Counted from the stretch's first letter, positions 18,187 through 27,309 are shown. The stretch is DNA of 64,000 bases from Hyphomonas neptunium ATCC 15444 (GCF_000013025.1 NC_008358.1:1860001-1924000); one strand, 5' to 3'. Numbers and translations: made by a program. The notes: a model not told the origin generated them from the letters alone.

Positions 18187-19359
18187 ATGTCGCTCGACTC
18201 CAGTCAGTCGGATCAACAAAAAATGGTGTCGGTACGGCGTTTTCGCCGCGCCGATGGCGCGGTCATGCCCTTCCTGCCCTACGGCCTCATCCCGGTTGCC
18301 GGCCTGGCCGCCCTGCTTCTGTTTGGCTGGTTTGTGCTCGCGTTCACCACCATTCAGGGCTCCGCCCGCGCCGCGTCCGAGCGTGCCTTGGCTGAAGCCG
18401 GTGAAAGCTGGGCCAGGGTCCGCGCGTCCGGCCAGTGGATCACGATTGAGGGCACGCCGCCCACACCAGAGGCAGGAGAACGCGCCCTCGCCGTTGTAAA
18501 GACGGCCGCAACGTCCACCTGGCTCGGCAAGGCCAGGCCTGTCACGCGCGTCAGGGCCGGTTTCGCCACAACAGCACCCGCGCAGGCCAACTCCATCAAG
18601 GCCAGCACCACCTCGCCCCCCGATCCGGAATTCCTGTTCCGTCTGACGGCTGGAACCCTGTCGCTCAATGGCAATATCCCCACACAATCCCTGAAAACAG
18701 ATCTCGAGGATCTGGCCGAAAGCCGGAAATCTCCTGACCACCTGATTGATGTGATCAACGCACTCAACGTTACGGGCGGCGCATTGCCCAACGGGTTCGA
18801 AGCTGTCGCTCAGCGCGGCATAGACACGCTGTCAGAGTGCGTATCTGGCACTGCCAGCTTCAGCGATCTTACCTTCAATCTGCGCTGCCAGGCAGATGAT
18901 ACAAAGGTTGAAAGCATTCGCGCTTCCGCCAATGCAGGGTTGCCGCTCGGCGTGTTCGGCACCATAGAAATCCTGCCGATTCAAGCGGTAGCGAGTTGTG
19001 AAGAAGAACTCTCGCGCCTGCTCGAGGCGGCACGCATCGAATTCGCGCCCGGCAGCGTCATCCTCAACGTCGCCAGCGGCCCGGTCCTCGATCTCGCCGC
19101 GCGGGCCGCAAGTGATTGCCCCGGAACCCTTCGTGTTGAGGGGCACACGGACGACACCGGAAACCCCGGCTACAACGACCAGCTTAGCCTGCGCCGGGCC
19201 GAAGCCGTCCGCGCCGCGATGATTGAGCGCGGCGTTCCGCCCGACCGTCTCGTCGCTGCCGGATATGGCCAGAACAATCCGGTTAGCAGCAATGAAACCG
19301 AAGACGGGCGTGCCCGAAACCGCCGGATCGAAATCCGAATTATCAGGCCAGGCGAATGA
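18187..19359 (+). CDS. OmpA-family protein with N-terminal membrane anchor and BON-like domains
   Basis: 390 residues. One membrane segment at about 38-58 (LIPVAGLAALLLFGWFVLAF) is followed by two BON-like repeats (about 65-250). A C-terminal OmpA-type peptidoglycan-binding domain (about 280-390) contains GHTDDTG, YNDQLSLRRAEAV and ARNRRIEI. The OmpA_C residues that bind diaminopimelate (the Asp in GHTDD and the Arg in ARNRR) are present. The single anchor with BON plus OmpA_C resembles mycobacterial ArfA more than a beta-barrel OmpA, so it probably spans from the inner membrane to peptidoglycan. The ATG at 18187 has a purine-rich GAGGCGGAAGC just upstream; an in-frame GTG at 18139 is less likely. 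It precedes the coiled-coil gene by 43 bases and is likely cotranscribed with it. Confidence 0.85.
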   Translation: MSLDSSQSDQQKMVSVRRFRRADGAVMPFLPYGLIPVAGLAALLLFGWFVLAFTTIQGSARAASERALAEAGESWARVRASGQWITIEGTPPTPEAGERALAVVKTAATSTWLGKARPVTRVRAGFATTAPAQANSIKASTTSPPDPEFLFRLTAGTLSLNGNIPTQSLKTDLEDLAESRKSPDHLIDVINALNVTGGALPNGFEAVAQRGIDTLSECVSGTASFSDLTFNLRCQADDTKVESIRASANAGLPLGVFGTIEILPIQAVASCEEELSRLLEAARIEFAPGSVILNVASGPVLDLAARAASDCPGTLRVEGHTDDTGNPGYNDQLSLRRAEAVRAAMIERGVPPDRLVAAGYGQNNPVSSNETEDGRARNRRIEIRIIRPGE

Positions 19360-19402
19360 GCCCCCTGATCACCCCTAGCGCGCCTGCCGGCGGAGATTGA
19401 CC

Positions 19403-21148
19403 ATGTGGTTCCTGCTTATTCAGATATTCTTCTTCATGTGCGTCTCTGCGGCGCTCGGCGCAGCGCTCGCCTGGTGGTGGCTGCGCCGCCGCTTCATCGA
19501 TGTAACGGAAACGCATGCCGACCTTACGCGCCAGGTCGAAACCGCAATCGCCGATGGCCGCGCCCTCAAGAAGGAAGATATTGATGCCAGCCTGACAACG
19601 GCGTTCGCCGCCTATCAGCCTCCCCAGCCGGATTTCCTGCCCTTGCTGGAGCGCCTGGAGCTGCTTGAAAAACAACTTGCAATGCCTGATCCGGATATGG
19701 GCTCTTTGAAGGATCGCATTGGCGCAATCGAGCAGGCCGTCTCGACAACGTCTGCATCCATCGCCTCCCTGCGCAGCATCCACCTGGCCGCCATTTCAAG
19801 TAATATCAAAGACGTAGCCGACCGTGTGGACGGCATCAAAATGCCCGACGTGGAGAGCATCCATCAACGCGTCGCGTCGCTCGCAGACACCGTCGCGTCC
19901 AACCGGCCAGACCTGACGCCGCTGCAAGACAGGCTCGCCGCGCTGGAAACCCAAATCTCCAACTTCAAAATTCCCGAAGTCGATCTCGGCCCGGTTCACA
20001 GCGGCCTCGCCCGGCTGGACCTCAGCCTCTCAGAGCTGCAACCCCCTGAAATCGACCTCCGCCCGATCGAAACCCGCCTTTCCAAACTCGAGGAGCTTCT
20101 CGACGCTCTGGATCACAAGGACTCCTTCGCTCTGCTGGCAGGAGACGTTGCCACAGTCTCGGCAGAACTCGCCGCGATTTCTGGCGAAGTGGCCAACGTC
20201 TCCACCGGTCTCACCACCGTATCTACGGGCCTCACGCGAGTGTCCGAGGAAGTAGGCTCGGTCGGTGAAGCGGTCTCCCGCATAGAAATTCCGGAAAGCG
20301 CTGATCTGGACCCGATCCACAACCGGCTTGCCGAAATCGACGCCTCCCTGATGGACCGCTTTGCCCTGGTCCAGGAGCGCATTTCCGCGACTACGCCGCT
20401 GAACGATGCCCTCATCGCTACCTTGGCAGCCGTGGAAGCAGATCTCGATGTCGTTGCCTCGCGGCGCGGCCCTGATCTGGAACCCCTGTTCGCACAGCTG
20501 GCATCGCTGGACTCCTCCGTCGGAACCATCCGGAATGAGCTGCGCAGCCAGACCCGGCTCGAAACCATCGAACGCCGCCTGCTCACCATCCAGGAAGCGG
20601 TCAACAACCCGCCCTCCAACGAAGTCTCCCGCGAAGACCTGAGCGCGCTGGAAGACCGCCTGACATCCATCGAGTACGGCGTCACCGCTCTGCATCACAT
20701 GCTCCGCGGCCGCGGCGACAACGGCCGCGCAGAGAGCGAAGCCCCACGCCCGCGCGCCGAAGCTGCCGGATATGAAGCCCGGACAAGCACCCGCACCACG
20801 CGCTCGCTCCCCACCGCCGAAATGCAGGCCGTCGCGAGCCGCCGCGCAGAAGCCATCGCCGAAGCCCGCAAGCCGGATGATGAGGCTAACCTGCTGACAC
20901 ACGCCGCATTCGGCGAAGGGGATGACCTCGCCCAGATTGTCGGTGTCGGGCCGATCCTGACAGAGCTGCTGCACGATGTCGGCGTGTTCTACTTCTGGCA
21001 AATCGCCGAATGGAGCGATGAAGACGTTGCCTATGTCGACGAAAAACTGCTGCATTTCAAAGGCCGCATCGAGCGTGACGATTGGGTCGGCCAATCCAGA
21101 GTCCTCGCAGACATGCCCGGCGCAGCGCCCCGGCCAGAGCTGGCCTGA
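19403..21148 (+). CDS. Membrane-anchored coiled-coil protein with Pro-Asp repeats and C-terminal HhH-like domain
   Basis: 581 residues, function unknown. An N-terminal membrane segment (about 2-24, FLLIQIFFFMCVSAALGAAL) is followed by a cytosolic helical region. A motif of the form P-[DE]-hydrophobic-x-x-[LIV]-x-x-R-[LIV]-x-x-[LI]-[ED] recurs about eight times, near residues 75, 95, 147, 169, 191, 216, 301 and 357. Around 235-290 is a Thr/Ser/Val-rich heptad stretch. The C-terminus (about 510-575) contains IVGVGPILTELLHDVGVFYFWQIAEW, a helix-hairpin-helix-like domain seen at the ends of many alphaproteobacterial proteins and similar to ribosomal L21/DUF4332-type domains. The ATG at 19403 has GGAG eight bases upstream. 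The context with an OmpA-type protein suggests an envelope or chromosome-envelope structural role, but this is inference. Confidence 0.7.
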   Translation: MWFLLIQIFFFMCVSAALGAALAWWWLRRRFIDVTETHADLTRQVETAIADGRALKKEDIDASLTTAFAAYQPPQPDFLPLLERLELLEKQLAMPDPDMGSLKDRIGAIEQAVSTTSASIASLRSIHLAAISSNIKDVADRVDGIKMPDVESIHQRVASLADTVASNRPDLTPLQDRLAALETQISNFKIPEVDLGPVHSGLARLDLSLSELQPPEIDLRPIETRLSKLEELLDALDHKDSFALLAGDVATVSAELAAISGEVANVSTGLTTVSTGLTRVSEEVGSVGEAVSRIEIPESADLDPIHNRLAEIDASLMDRFALVQERISATTPLNDALIATLAAVEADLDVVASRRGPDLEPLFAQLASLDSSVGTIRNELRSQTRLETIERRLLTIQEAVNNPPSNEVSREDLSALEDRLTSIEYGVTALHHMLRGRGDNGRAESEAPRPRAEAAGYEARTSTRTTRSLPTAEMQAVASRRAEAIAEARKPDDEANLLTHAAFGEGDDLAQIVGVGPILTELLHDVGVFYFWQIAEWSDEDVAYVDEKLLHFKGRIERDDWVGQSRVLADMPGAAPRPELA

Positions 21149-21246
21149 ACTGCCCTTGCGGAATGGGTTGGCGAGGCATGTCGCAACCGCCTAGTCTGCC
21201 GCAAAACTGGGTGCCCCATGGCCACCCGCCACCGGGAGATACCTGA

Positions 21247-22446
21247 ATGCTCGAAGGCATACGCGTCGTCGAATACGCAACCTACATGGCCGCGCCTGGC
21301 GCTGGCTGCATCCTGCGCGACTGGGGCGCCGATGTCGTCAAGATCGAACCTCCAGGCGGTGACCCGATCCGCCTTTTCTTCCGCACCATCGGCACAGATT
21401 ATCCTGACAATCCCGTCTTCGATTTCGACAATCGCGGCAAACAGTCGATCATCATCGACACCAGCAAGCCCGAAGGCCAGGCGCTGATCCGCGAACTGGT
21501 GAAAGACGCAGACGTTTTCCTGACCAATGTCCGCCCCGGCGGGCTTGCGCGGTCAGGCCTCGACTACGACTCCCTCAAGGAACTCAATCCCAAGCTCGTC
21601 TATTGCTCGCTCTCCGGCTATGGCCTTGAAGGCCCCGACGCTGATCGCCCAGGCTTTGACATCGCAAGCTTCTGGAGCCGCACCGGCGTCGCCAACCTGA
21701 CCATCCCGAAAGGCGGCGAGCCGTTTCCGCTGCGCACCGCCTTCGGCGACCACACGACCTCTATCGCTGCGGCTGCGGGCATTTGCGCTGCCCTCGTGGA
21801 AGCTCAGCGCACCGGAAAAGGTCGTCTCGTGGAAGCGTCGCTGTTCCGCACTGGCCTCTACGCCATGGGGTCCGATCTCGCGATCCAGCTGTTCTTCGGC
21901 CGCGTCGCCTCCACCAAGGGCCGGCATGAGCAGAACGTTCCGATCTCCAACTTTTACCAGAGCAAGGACGACAAGTGGTTCTGCATCGTTTCCCGCCAGG
22001 GCGAGACAGACTGGGCACCGCTTTGCCGGGTCATCAACAAGCCTGAATTGGCAACAGATCCCCGTTTCAACAATGCCAAGGGCCGCCGTGCGAACAATGC
22101 CGAAGTAGTGAACATCCTCGACGCAGGTTTCGGCGCCTACGACATGGAAGAGCTGGCAAAACGCCTCGACGCGGAATCCATCGCCTGGGCCCCGGTCCAG
22201 ACACTGGCCGAAGTCGCAAAAGACCCGCAGGCGCATGCCGCAGGCGCGATCGTCCAGACGCCCAGCTCCAAAGGCGATGGCACAACCTATGCCTCCCCCG
22301 CCTCGCCGGTCCGTTTTCCCGGCGCCGATGATGGCCCCAAAGGCCCCTCCCCTGCGCCCGGCGAGCATACACGCGACGTCCTGGCCGCCCTGGGTCGCAA
22401 CGCGGCCGACATTGACGCCCTTTACCAGTCCGGCGTGGTATTCTGA
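21247..22446 (+). CDS. CaiB/BaiF-type (family III) CoA transferase
   Basis: 399 residues, the normal family length. Opening motifs are LEGIRVVEYATYMAAPGAG and ILRDWGADVVKIEPPGGDP. The conserved Asp equivalent to the acyl-anhydride nucleophile lies in PGFDIASFWSRTG (about 137-149). This enzyme family moves CoA between carboxylic acids by a ternary mechanism; the substrate pair cannot be deduced here. GGGAGA lies about 6 bases before the ATG. It converges on the valine-degradation operon, with a shared terminator between them. Confidence 0.9.
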   Translation: MLEGIRVVEYATYMAAPGAGCILRDWGADVVKIEPPGGDPIRLFFRTIGTDYPDNPVFDFDNRGKQSIIIDTSKPEGQALIRELVKDADVFLTNVRPGGLARSGLDYDSLKELNPKLVYCSLSGYGLEGPDADRPGFDIASFWSRTGVANLTIPKGGEPFPLRTAFGDHTTSIAAAAGICAALVEAQRTGKGRLVEASLFRTGLYAMGSDLAIQLFFGRVASTKGRHEQNVPISNFYQSKDDKWFCIVSRQGETDWAPLCRVINKPELATDPRFNNAKGRRANNAEVVNILDAGFGAYDMEELAKRLDAESIAWAPVQTLAEVAKDPQAHAAGAIVQTPSSKGDGTTYASPASPVRFPGADDGPKGPSPAPGEHTRDVLAALGRNAADIDALYQSGVVF

Positions 22447-22452
22447 CAAAAT

Positions 22453-22483
22453 GAAAGGGCGTGAGAAATACTCACGCCCTTTC
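22453..22483. terminator. Bidirectional intrinsic terminator
   Basis: A perfect 13-bp stem, GAAAGGGCGTGAG (22453-22465) with CTCACGCCCTTTC (22471-22483), around loop AAATA. It sits between convergent genes, 6 bases after the CoA transferase stop and 26 bases beyond the enoyl-CoA hydratase stop. AT-rich flanks on both sides suit termination in both directions, although the T tracts are short. Confidence 0.8.
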
Positions 22484-22509
22484 GTCTTAATGACGCCGGT
22501 GCCGAGACC

Positions 22510-23307
22510 TTACTTGCCTTTGAAAACGGGCGTCCGCTTCTCAAGAATTGCGTTGACGCCTTCGACATGATCCTCGGTCTCATGCATCAGCGCCTGCGAC
22601 GCCGCCGAAAGTTCCATGATCGTATCATAGGAGGCGTTCGTTCCGTGGCGCATTAGCGTCTTGGCGAGCCTGAGTGCCTGCGGCGGCTGGCCGGCAATCT
22701 TCTCCGCCATCGCCATTGCCTCATCCATCAGCTTGTCAGCGGGGACCACCTTGCTGACAAGCCCCCATTCGGCCGCCGTCTTCGCGTCGATCACGTCCCC
22801 GGTGAACAAGAGTTCGGCGGCGCGCGAGGAGCCGATCAACCGCGGCAACAGCCAGGCGCCGCCATCGCCGGGGATCAGACCAAGCTTTAGGAACGTAACC
22901 CCCATCTTTGCCGTCTCGGACGCAATGCGGATGTCGGCCATGCACGCTACATCGCAGCCAAGGCCAATGGCCGGGCCATTGATGGCTGAGATGAGCGGTG
23001 TTTCCATATTGTACAGGGAGCGGACGATCATGTGAATGTTGCGGCGATAGCCCTCACGAATGTCTGCCGGACTTCCACCGAAAGCGCCCGTCTTTTCCTT
23101 CATGGCCTTCACGTCGCCACCAGCGGAAAACGCCCGGCCAGCCCCCGTCAGAATGGCGCAGCGGATCTGTGGATCAGCTGCAATCTCGGCGCACACGGCG
23201 GCCACTGCCGGACCGTCGCCTTCCTGCCCCAGCGCATTCATCATTTCCGGACGGTTCAGCGTCATCACGGCAATCGGGCCGCGCTTCTCTAGCAGCAGAA
23301 TGGACAT
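22510..23307 (-). CDS. Enoyl-CoA hydratase/isomerase family protein
   Basis: 265 residues with the crotonase fold. The oxyanion-hole motif GAGRAFSAGGDVKAM is at about 61-75, followed by the second glycine region NGPAIGLGCDVACM at about 115-128. The catalytic-Glu equivalent of hydratases falls in the GLIPGDGGAWLLPRLIG stretch, where Asp stands in the GxxP-D position. It is therefore a crotonase-family enzyme whose exact reaction (hydratase, isomerase or hydrolase) is uncertain. The ATG at 23307 has AGGAAA upstream; an upstream in-frame start would overlap the preceding gene. It is the last gene of the operon that starts with mmsA. Confidence 0.88.
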   Translation of the reverse strand: MSILLLEKRGPIAVMTLNRPEMMNALGQEGDGPAVAAVCAEIAADPQIRCAILTGAGRAFSAGGDVKAMKEKTGAFGGSPADIREGYRRNIHMIVRSLYNMETPLISAINGPAIGLGCDVACMADIRIASETAKMGVTFLKLGLIPGDGGAWLLPRLIGSSRAAELLFTGDVIDAKTAAEWGLVSKVVPADKLMDEAMAMAEKIAGQPPQALRLAKTLMRHGTNASYDTIMELSAASQALMHETEDHVEGVNAILEKRTPVFKGK

Positions 23308-23333
23308 GGGCGTTTCCTTTGGAGTTGAGATGT

Positions 23334-24134
23334 TCAGGTGGCAGCAGCTTTCGCCGTGAACCGGCTGCCCGGCGGCGGCGGCGGTGCTGGCGGGCCAGCA
23401 AAGCATTGGGCTTTCGACATCCAGTCTGCGGCGACCGGACCGGTTACCTTGAGCGACGTGTCGGCAATGTTGCGCGTCTGCGTGACGACCTGGCAGAATT
23501 CCTCCGCCCGGCCCTCGATGCGCTCTGCGTCATTGGGAGTGCCGTGGGTCCATATCTCACCTGATGGGGCCGTCAGCACAAGATAAGGCATTTCACCCGG
23601 CGGCTTTTCCCGGCGCGTCGCATAGGTCCAGCCGAACGTGTTCACGCCCAGCATCACGATATTGCCAATTCGGTCTTCGTTCTTTCGGACGGCGCCCAGA
23701 TGGTCATAGGCTTCCTGCCCATGCGCCCAGGTTTCCATGAGGCGCGCTGTGATAGACGAGCGTGCGCTCATGTCCGGCCCAGCCCATTTCAGACGCGCCT
23801 TTGGATCAGCGCCGGCGAAACGGTCTGCGGTTTCCTCAAACTGTTTCTCCCATTCAGCGACAAGCGCGAAGCCATCAAGGCCCGCCAGAACTTCACTTTC
23901 ATAGGCGCGCATGGATTTACCGGCGGCAGCCATGGTTTTCAGGTGATGGACCAGCTCATCTTCATCAGCAAGCTGAAGATACGCCATGCGGTTCCAGAAA
24001 TGCAGGTGCTGGAGAACGTCATGAATACCCCACCCCTTGAACTGTGTGGGTTCGCGATACCGGATCGGCGCAGTCTCGGAAATCAACTCGTGCAGGGCAC
24101 GGCTCTCAGCGCGGAAGTCCTCAGCCTGCTGCAT
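23334..24134 (-). CDS. TIGR03084-family DinB/maleylpyruvate-isomerase-like metal-binding protein
   Basis: 266 residues. The N-terminal four-helix bundle resembles the DinB/mycothiol-dependent maleylpyruvate isomerase fold. Candidate metal-binding histidines are in WGIHDVLQHLHFWN (about 50-63) and in METWAHGQEAYDHL (about 148-161). The second half (NTFGWTYATRREKPP onward) is the conserved C-terminal part of the TIGR03084 family, whose function is not established. The C-terminal tail is Pro-rich. It begins 3 bases after the mmsB stop and sits inside the valine-degradation operon, so a role in acyl-CoA or thiol chemistry is a reasonable guess. Confidence 0.78.
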   Translation of the reverse strand: MQQAEDFRAESRALHELISETAPIRYREPTQFKGWGIHDVLQHLHFWNRMAYLQLADEDELVHHLKTMAAAGKSMRAYESEVLAGLDGFALVAEWEKQFEETADRFAGADPKARLKWAGPDMSARSSITARLMETWAHGQEAYDHLGAVRKNEDRIGNIVMLGVNTFGWTYATRREKPPGEMPYLVLTAPSGEIWTHGTPNDAERIEGRAEEFCQVVTQTRNIADTSLKVTGPVAADWMSKAQCFAGPPAPPPPPGSRFTAKAAAT

Positions 24135-24137
24135 GGT

Positions 24138-25028
24138 TCAAAGCTCGCCCTTCAGATCTTTCATAACGCCCGAAAAATCCAGGCCATCGAAGCCGCGCTC
24201 CGAAAGATTCTGATATATACCCTCGGCCATTTCCCCCAGGCGAATGTCCGCGCCCGCCGCTTTTGCGGCGTCGGCTGCCAGATGCAGGTCTTTCAACATC
24301 ATGGCGACCGCAAACCCCGGTTTGTAATCCCGATTGGCCGGGGACGTGGGCACCGGTCCTGGCGCCGGGCAATAACTCGTCATCGACCAGCATTGGCCGG
24401 ACGACACCGATGAAATCCTGAAGAAGGTCTCCGCATCCAGCCCGAGCTTTTCAGCAAGATTGAACGCTTCACAGGTTCCGATCATCGAAATGCCAAGCAG
24501 CATATTGTTGGCGATCTTGGCGGCCTGGCCGTTTCCGGCGCCACCTGCATGGAAGATGTTCTTGCCCATCGCCTTCAGAATCGGCGCTGCCCTTTCGTAA
24601 GCCGCTGCTGTGCCGCCGGCCATGAATGTGAGCGTGCCAGCTTCAGCAGCTGCCACACCGCCGGATACCGGTGCATCCACCATCAGAAAGCCCGCCTGCT
24701 CCGCCTGCGAATGCGCTTCACGCGCATCTGTCACCGCAATGGTGGAGCAATCAATCAGCAACGTACCTTTTGCAGCATGTGCGCCAACACCATCAGGGCC
24801 AAAATATACGCCGAGAACATGCTTTCCAGCCGGTAGCATACTGACGATAACGTCTGCGTCTTTGACTGCGTCGGCGACAGACGCTGCGGCGCGCGCGCCT
24901 TTGGCCGCGGCTGCCGCCACCGCTTCTCCGTTCAGGTCAAAGGCGGCCACCGCATGTCCCGCCTTCACGAGGTTGGCGCACATGCCACCGCCCATGTTGC
25001 CGAGGCCGATGAAGGCGATCTTGGTCAT
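24138..25028 (-). CDS. mmsB: 3-hydroxyisobutyrate dehydrogenase
   Basis: 296 residues, as expected for this NAD-dependent beta-hydroxyacid dehydrogenase of valine catabolism (3-hydroxyisobutyrate to methylmalonate semialdehyde). The Rossmann motif GLGNMGGGM is at about 7-15, the substrate-binding DAPVSGGVAAAEAGTL at about 118-133, and the catalytic Lys in GNGQAAKIANNML at about 166-178. The ATG directly follows the stop of the preceding hydratase (TAAGATG). Its product is the substrate of the mmsA enzyme encoded at the head of the same operon. Confidence 0.93.
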   Translation of the reverse strand: MTKIAFIGLGNMGGGMCANLVKAGHAVAAFDLNGEAVAAAAAKGARAAASVADAVKDADVIVSMLPAGKHVLGVYFGPDGVGAHAAKGTLLIDCSTIAVTDAREAHSQAEQAGFLMVDAPVSGGVAAAEAGTLTFMAGGTAAAYERAAPILKAMGKNIFHAGGAGNGQAAKIANNMLLGISMIGTCEAFNLAEKLGLDAETFFRISSVSSGQCWSMTSYCPAPGPVPTSPANRDYKPGFAVAMMLKDLHLAADAAKAAGADIRLGEMAEGIYQNLSERGFDGLDFSGVMKDLKGEL

Positions 25029-25029
25029 C

Positions 25030-25806
25030 TTACTTGTCCTCAAACTTTGCAGGGCGCTTCTCACTGAATGCGCTCATGCCTTCTTTCTGGTCGGCAGTGC
25101 CAAACAGGCCCTGGAACAGGCGGCGTTCGAATTTCACCCCTTCCGTTGTCGGAAGTTCTAGCGCGCGGGCAACCATTTCCTTGGCCGCCATCAACGAAGG
25201 CACGGAGAATGCCGCGATCTCTTCTGCCGCCGCCAGTGCAACCTCCATCAACGTATCATGAGGCACAACGCGGGAAACAAGGCCGATCCGGTCGGCTTCA
25301 GTGCCGTCAATCATCCGCCCTGTGAGTACGAGATCCATAGCCTTGGCCTTGCCGACAGCTTTCGTCAGACGGATGGAGCCGCCCATACCCGGTGTCACGC
25401 CGAGCTTGATTTCGGGCTGACCGAACTTGGCTTTATCAGACGCAATGATCAGGTCACACATCATCGCGAGTTCGCATCCGCCGCCCAGCGCGAAGCCATT
25501 AACCGCAGCAATAACCGGCTTGCGCGAAGCCGCAAAACGGTCCCAGCCTGCGAAATAGTCTTCCACATACATGTCAGAGAAAGATTGCGGCTGCATTTCC
25601 TTGATGTCAGCGCCAGCGGCAAACGCCCGCCCGGCCCCGGTCAGGACGCTGACGGCAATGTCCTTGTTGCGATCAATCGCAGCGAAACAATCCACCACTT
25701 CCTGCATAACTTCAGCGTTCAGTGCATTGAGCGCGTCAGGGCGATTGAGGGTCACCAGGGCTACGCGGCCCTTCTGCTCAAACGTAATCGTCTTGTAATC
25801 GGTCAT
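25030..25806 (-). CDS. Enoyl-CoA hydratase (crotonase)
   Basis: 258 residues with classical enoyl-CoA hydratase motifs: GAGRAFAAGADIKEM (about 57-71), NGFALGGGCELAMMCD (about 101-116) with the first catalytic Glu, and PEIKLGVTPGMGGSIRL (about 127-143). In canonical hydratases this last region carries the second Glu; here the position reads Thr-Pro-Gly, so hydratase activity is likely but not certain. It starts 6 bases after the mmsA stop. In this operon it would hydrate methacrylyl-CoA to 3-hydroxyisobutyryl-CoA. Confidence 0.9.
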   Translation of the reverse strand: MTDYKTITFEQKGRVALVTLNRPDALNALNAEVMQEVVDCFAAIDRNKDIAVSVLTGAGRAFAAGADIKEMQPQSFSDMYVEDYFAGWDRFAASRKPVIAAVNGFALGGGCELAMMCDLIIASDKAKFGQPEIKLGVTPGMGGSIRLTKAVGKAKAMDLVLTGRMIDGTEADRIGLVSRVVPHDTLMEVALAAAEEIAAFSVPSLMAAKEMVARALELPTTEGVKFERRLFQGLFGTADQKEGMSAFSEKRPAKFEDK

Positions 25807-25812
25807 GTCGGT

Positions 25813-27309
25813 TTACCCCATAGTCGGAATGACGAACGCCTGGTCGCCGATGTCGCCCTCGGGCCAGCGCTGCGTGATTGTCTTGATCTTGGTCCAGAAG
25901 CGCACGCCTTCCGGCCCATGCTGGTTGGTGTCGCCGAAAGCAGACCGCTTCCAGCCTCCGAAGGTATGATACGCCACGGGCACCGGAATCGGGACATTCA
26001 CGCCCACCATTCCGACATTTACCTGCGCTGCGAACTCGCGGGCGGCGCGGCCATTGGAGGTGAAGATAGCGCAGCCATTCCCATACTGATGGTTGGAGGG
26101 AAGCGCAGCAGCCTCTTCCAGCGTCTCGACGCGCATCACCTGCAACACCGGCCCGAAGATCTCTTCCTTGTAGGACTGCATGGACGCAGTGACATTGTCG
26201 AACAGGTTCGGACCGATGAAATATCCGCCCTCATTGCCCTGTAAGGTCAGCCCGCGGCCATCGAGCAGCAGGTTCGCGCCCTCATCAATGCCCATCTGGA
26301 TGTAGTTCTCTACCTTCGCCTTGTGCGCCGCAGAGACGACGGGGCCATAATGGGCCTCGGCGTCGGTGGAGATGCCCACCTTCAGGCCGCGCGCCGCTTC
26401 AATCATGCGCTCCACAAACTCATCGCCGGTTTTCTTGCCAACGGTCACCGCGACAGGCAGTGCCATGCAGCGCTCGCCGGCAGAGCCATACGCCGCGCCG
26501 ACAATATCCTTCACCGCCTGTTCCAGATTAGCGTCTGGCAGAATGATGCCGTGGTTCTTCGCCCCGCCCATCGCCTGCACGCGTTTGCCGTGCGCCGTGC
26601 CGGTCGAATAGACATATTGTGCGATATCGGACGAACCGACAAAGCTCACCGCTTTAATGTCGGGATGTGTCAGGATCGCGTCGACCGCTTCCTTGTCGCC
26701 ATTGACGACATTGAGCACGCCTTTTGGCAGGCCCGCTTCCATCATCAGTTCTGCCAGGCGCATCGGCACCGACGGGTCTTTCTCCGACGGCTTCAGGATG
26801 AAGGTGTTGCCACAGGCAATCGCCACCGCCGACATCCAGCACGGGATCATTGCGGGGAAGTTAAACGGCGTAATGCCCGCGCACACGCCCAGCGGCTGGC
26901 GCATGGAATAGACATCAATGCCGGGCCCCGCCCCTTCGGTGTATTCACCCTTGAGAAGGTGGGGAATCCCGCAGGCAAACTCCACCACATCCAGCCCGCG
27001 CTGCACATCGCCTTTGGAGTCCGCAATCACCTTGCCATGCTCGGACGAGAGCATGTGCGCTAGCTCGTCCATATTCGCTTCAACAAGGCGTTTGAACTCG
27101 AACATAACGCGGGCCCGGCGCTGCGGGTTCATGCTCGCCCAGCCTGGCAGCGCCGCACTGGCAGCATCCACGGCTGCGCCCATTTCGGCCTTGGTTGCCA
27201 GCGCCACCTTGCCCTGAACCTTCCCCGTATTGGGATCGAAAATCTCCCCAAACCGACCGGACGTTCCAGCTACACTCTTGCCATCAATGAAATGATGCAC
27301 CTCGCGCAC
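25813..27309 (-). CDS. mmsA: CoA-acylating methylmalonate-semialdehyde dehydrogenase
   Basis: 498 residues, normal for the family. The enzyme oxidises methylmalonate semialdehyde to propionyl-CoA with NAD and CoA. The nucleophile is Cys281 in SAGERCMALPV; GITPFNFPAMIPCWM (about 145-159) and FVGSSDIAQYVY (about 223-234) are typical. The start is GTG, fixed by a perfect AGGAGG seven bases upstream. It is the first gene of a tight minus-strand operon (mmsA, hydratase, mmsB, TIGR03084, hydratase) that covers the lower part of valine degradation. Confidence 0.95.
   Translation of the reverse strand: MREVHHFIDGKSVAGTSGRFGEIFDPNTGKVQGKVALATKAEMGAAVDAASAALPGWASMNPQRRARVMFEFKRLVEANMDELAHMLSSEHGKVIADSKGDVQRGLDVVEFACGIPHLLKGEYTEGAGPGIDVYSMRQPLGVCAGITPFNFPAMIPCWMSAVAIACGNTFILKPSEKDPSVPMRLAELMMEAGLPKGVLNVVNGDKEAVDAILTHPDIKAVSFVGSSDIAQYVYSTGTAHGKRVQAMGGAKNHGIILPDANLEQAVKDIVGAAYGSAGERCMALPVAVTVGKKTGDEFVERMIEAARGLKVGISTDAEAHYGPVVSAAHKAKVENYIQMGIDEGANLLLDGRGLTLQGNEGGYFIGPNLFDNVTASMQSYKEEIFGPVLQVMRVETLEEAAALPSNHQYGNGCAIFTSNGRAAREFAAQVNVGMVGVNVPIPVPVAYHTFGGWKRSAFGDTNQHGPEGVRFWTKIKTITQRWPEGDIGDQAFVIPTMG

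Noticed and set aside
20030-21094. A 354-codon minus-strand frame opposite the coiled-coil gene
   Set aside because: The plus-strand protein has membrane segment, repeats and HhH end; the antisense frame has no recognisable feature.
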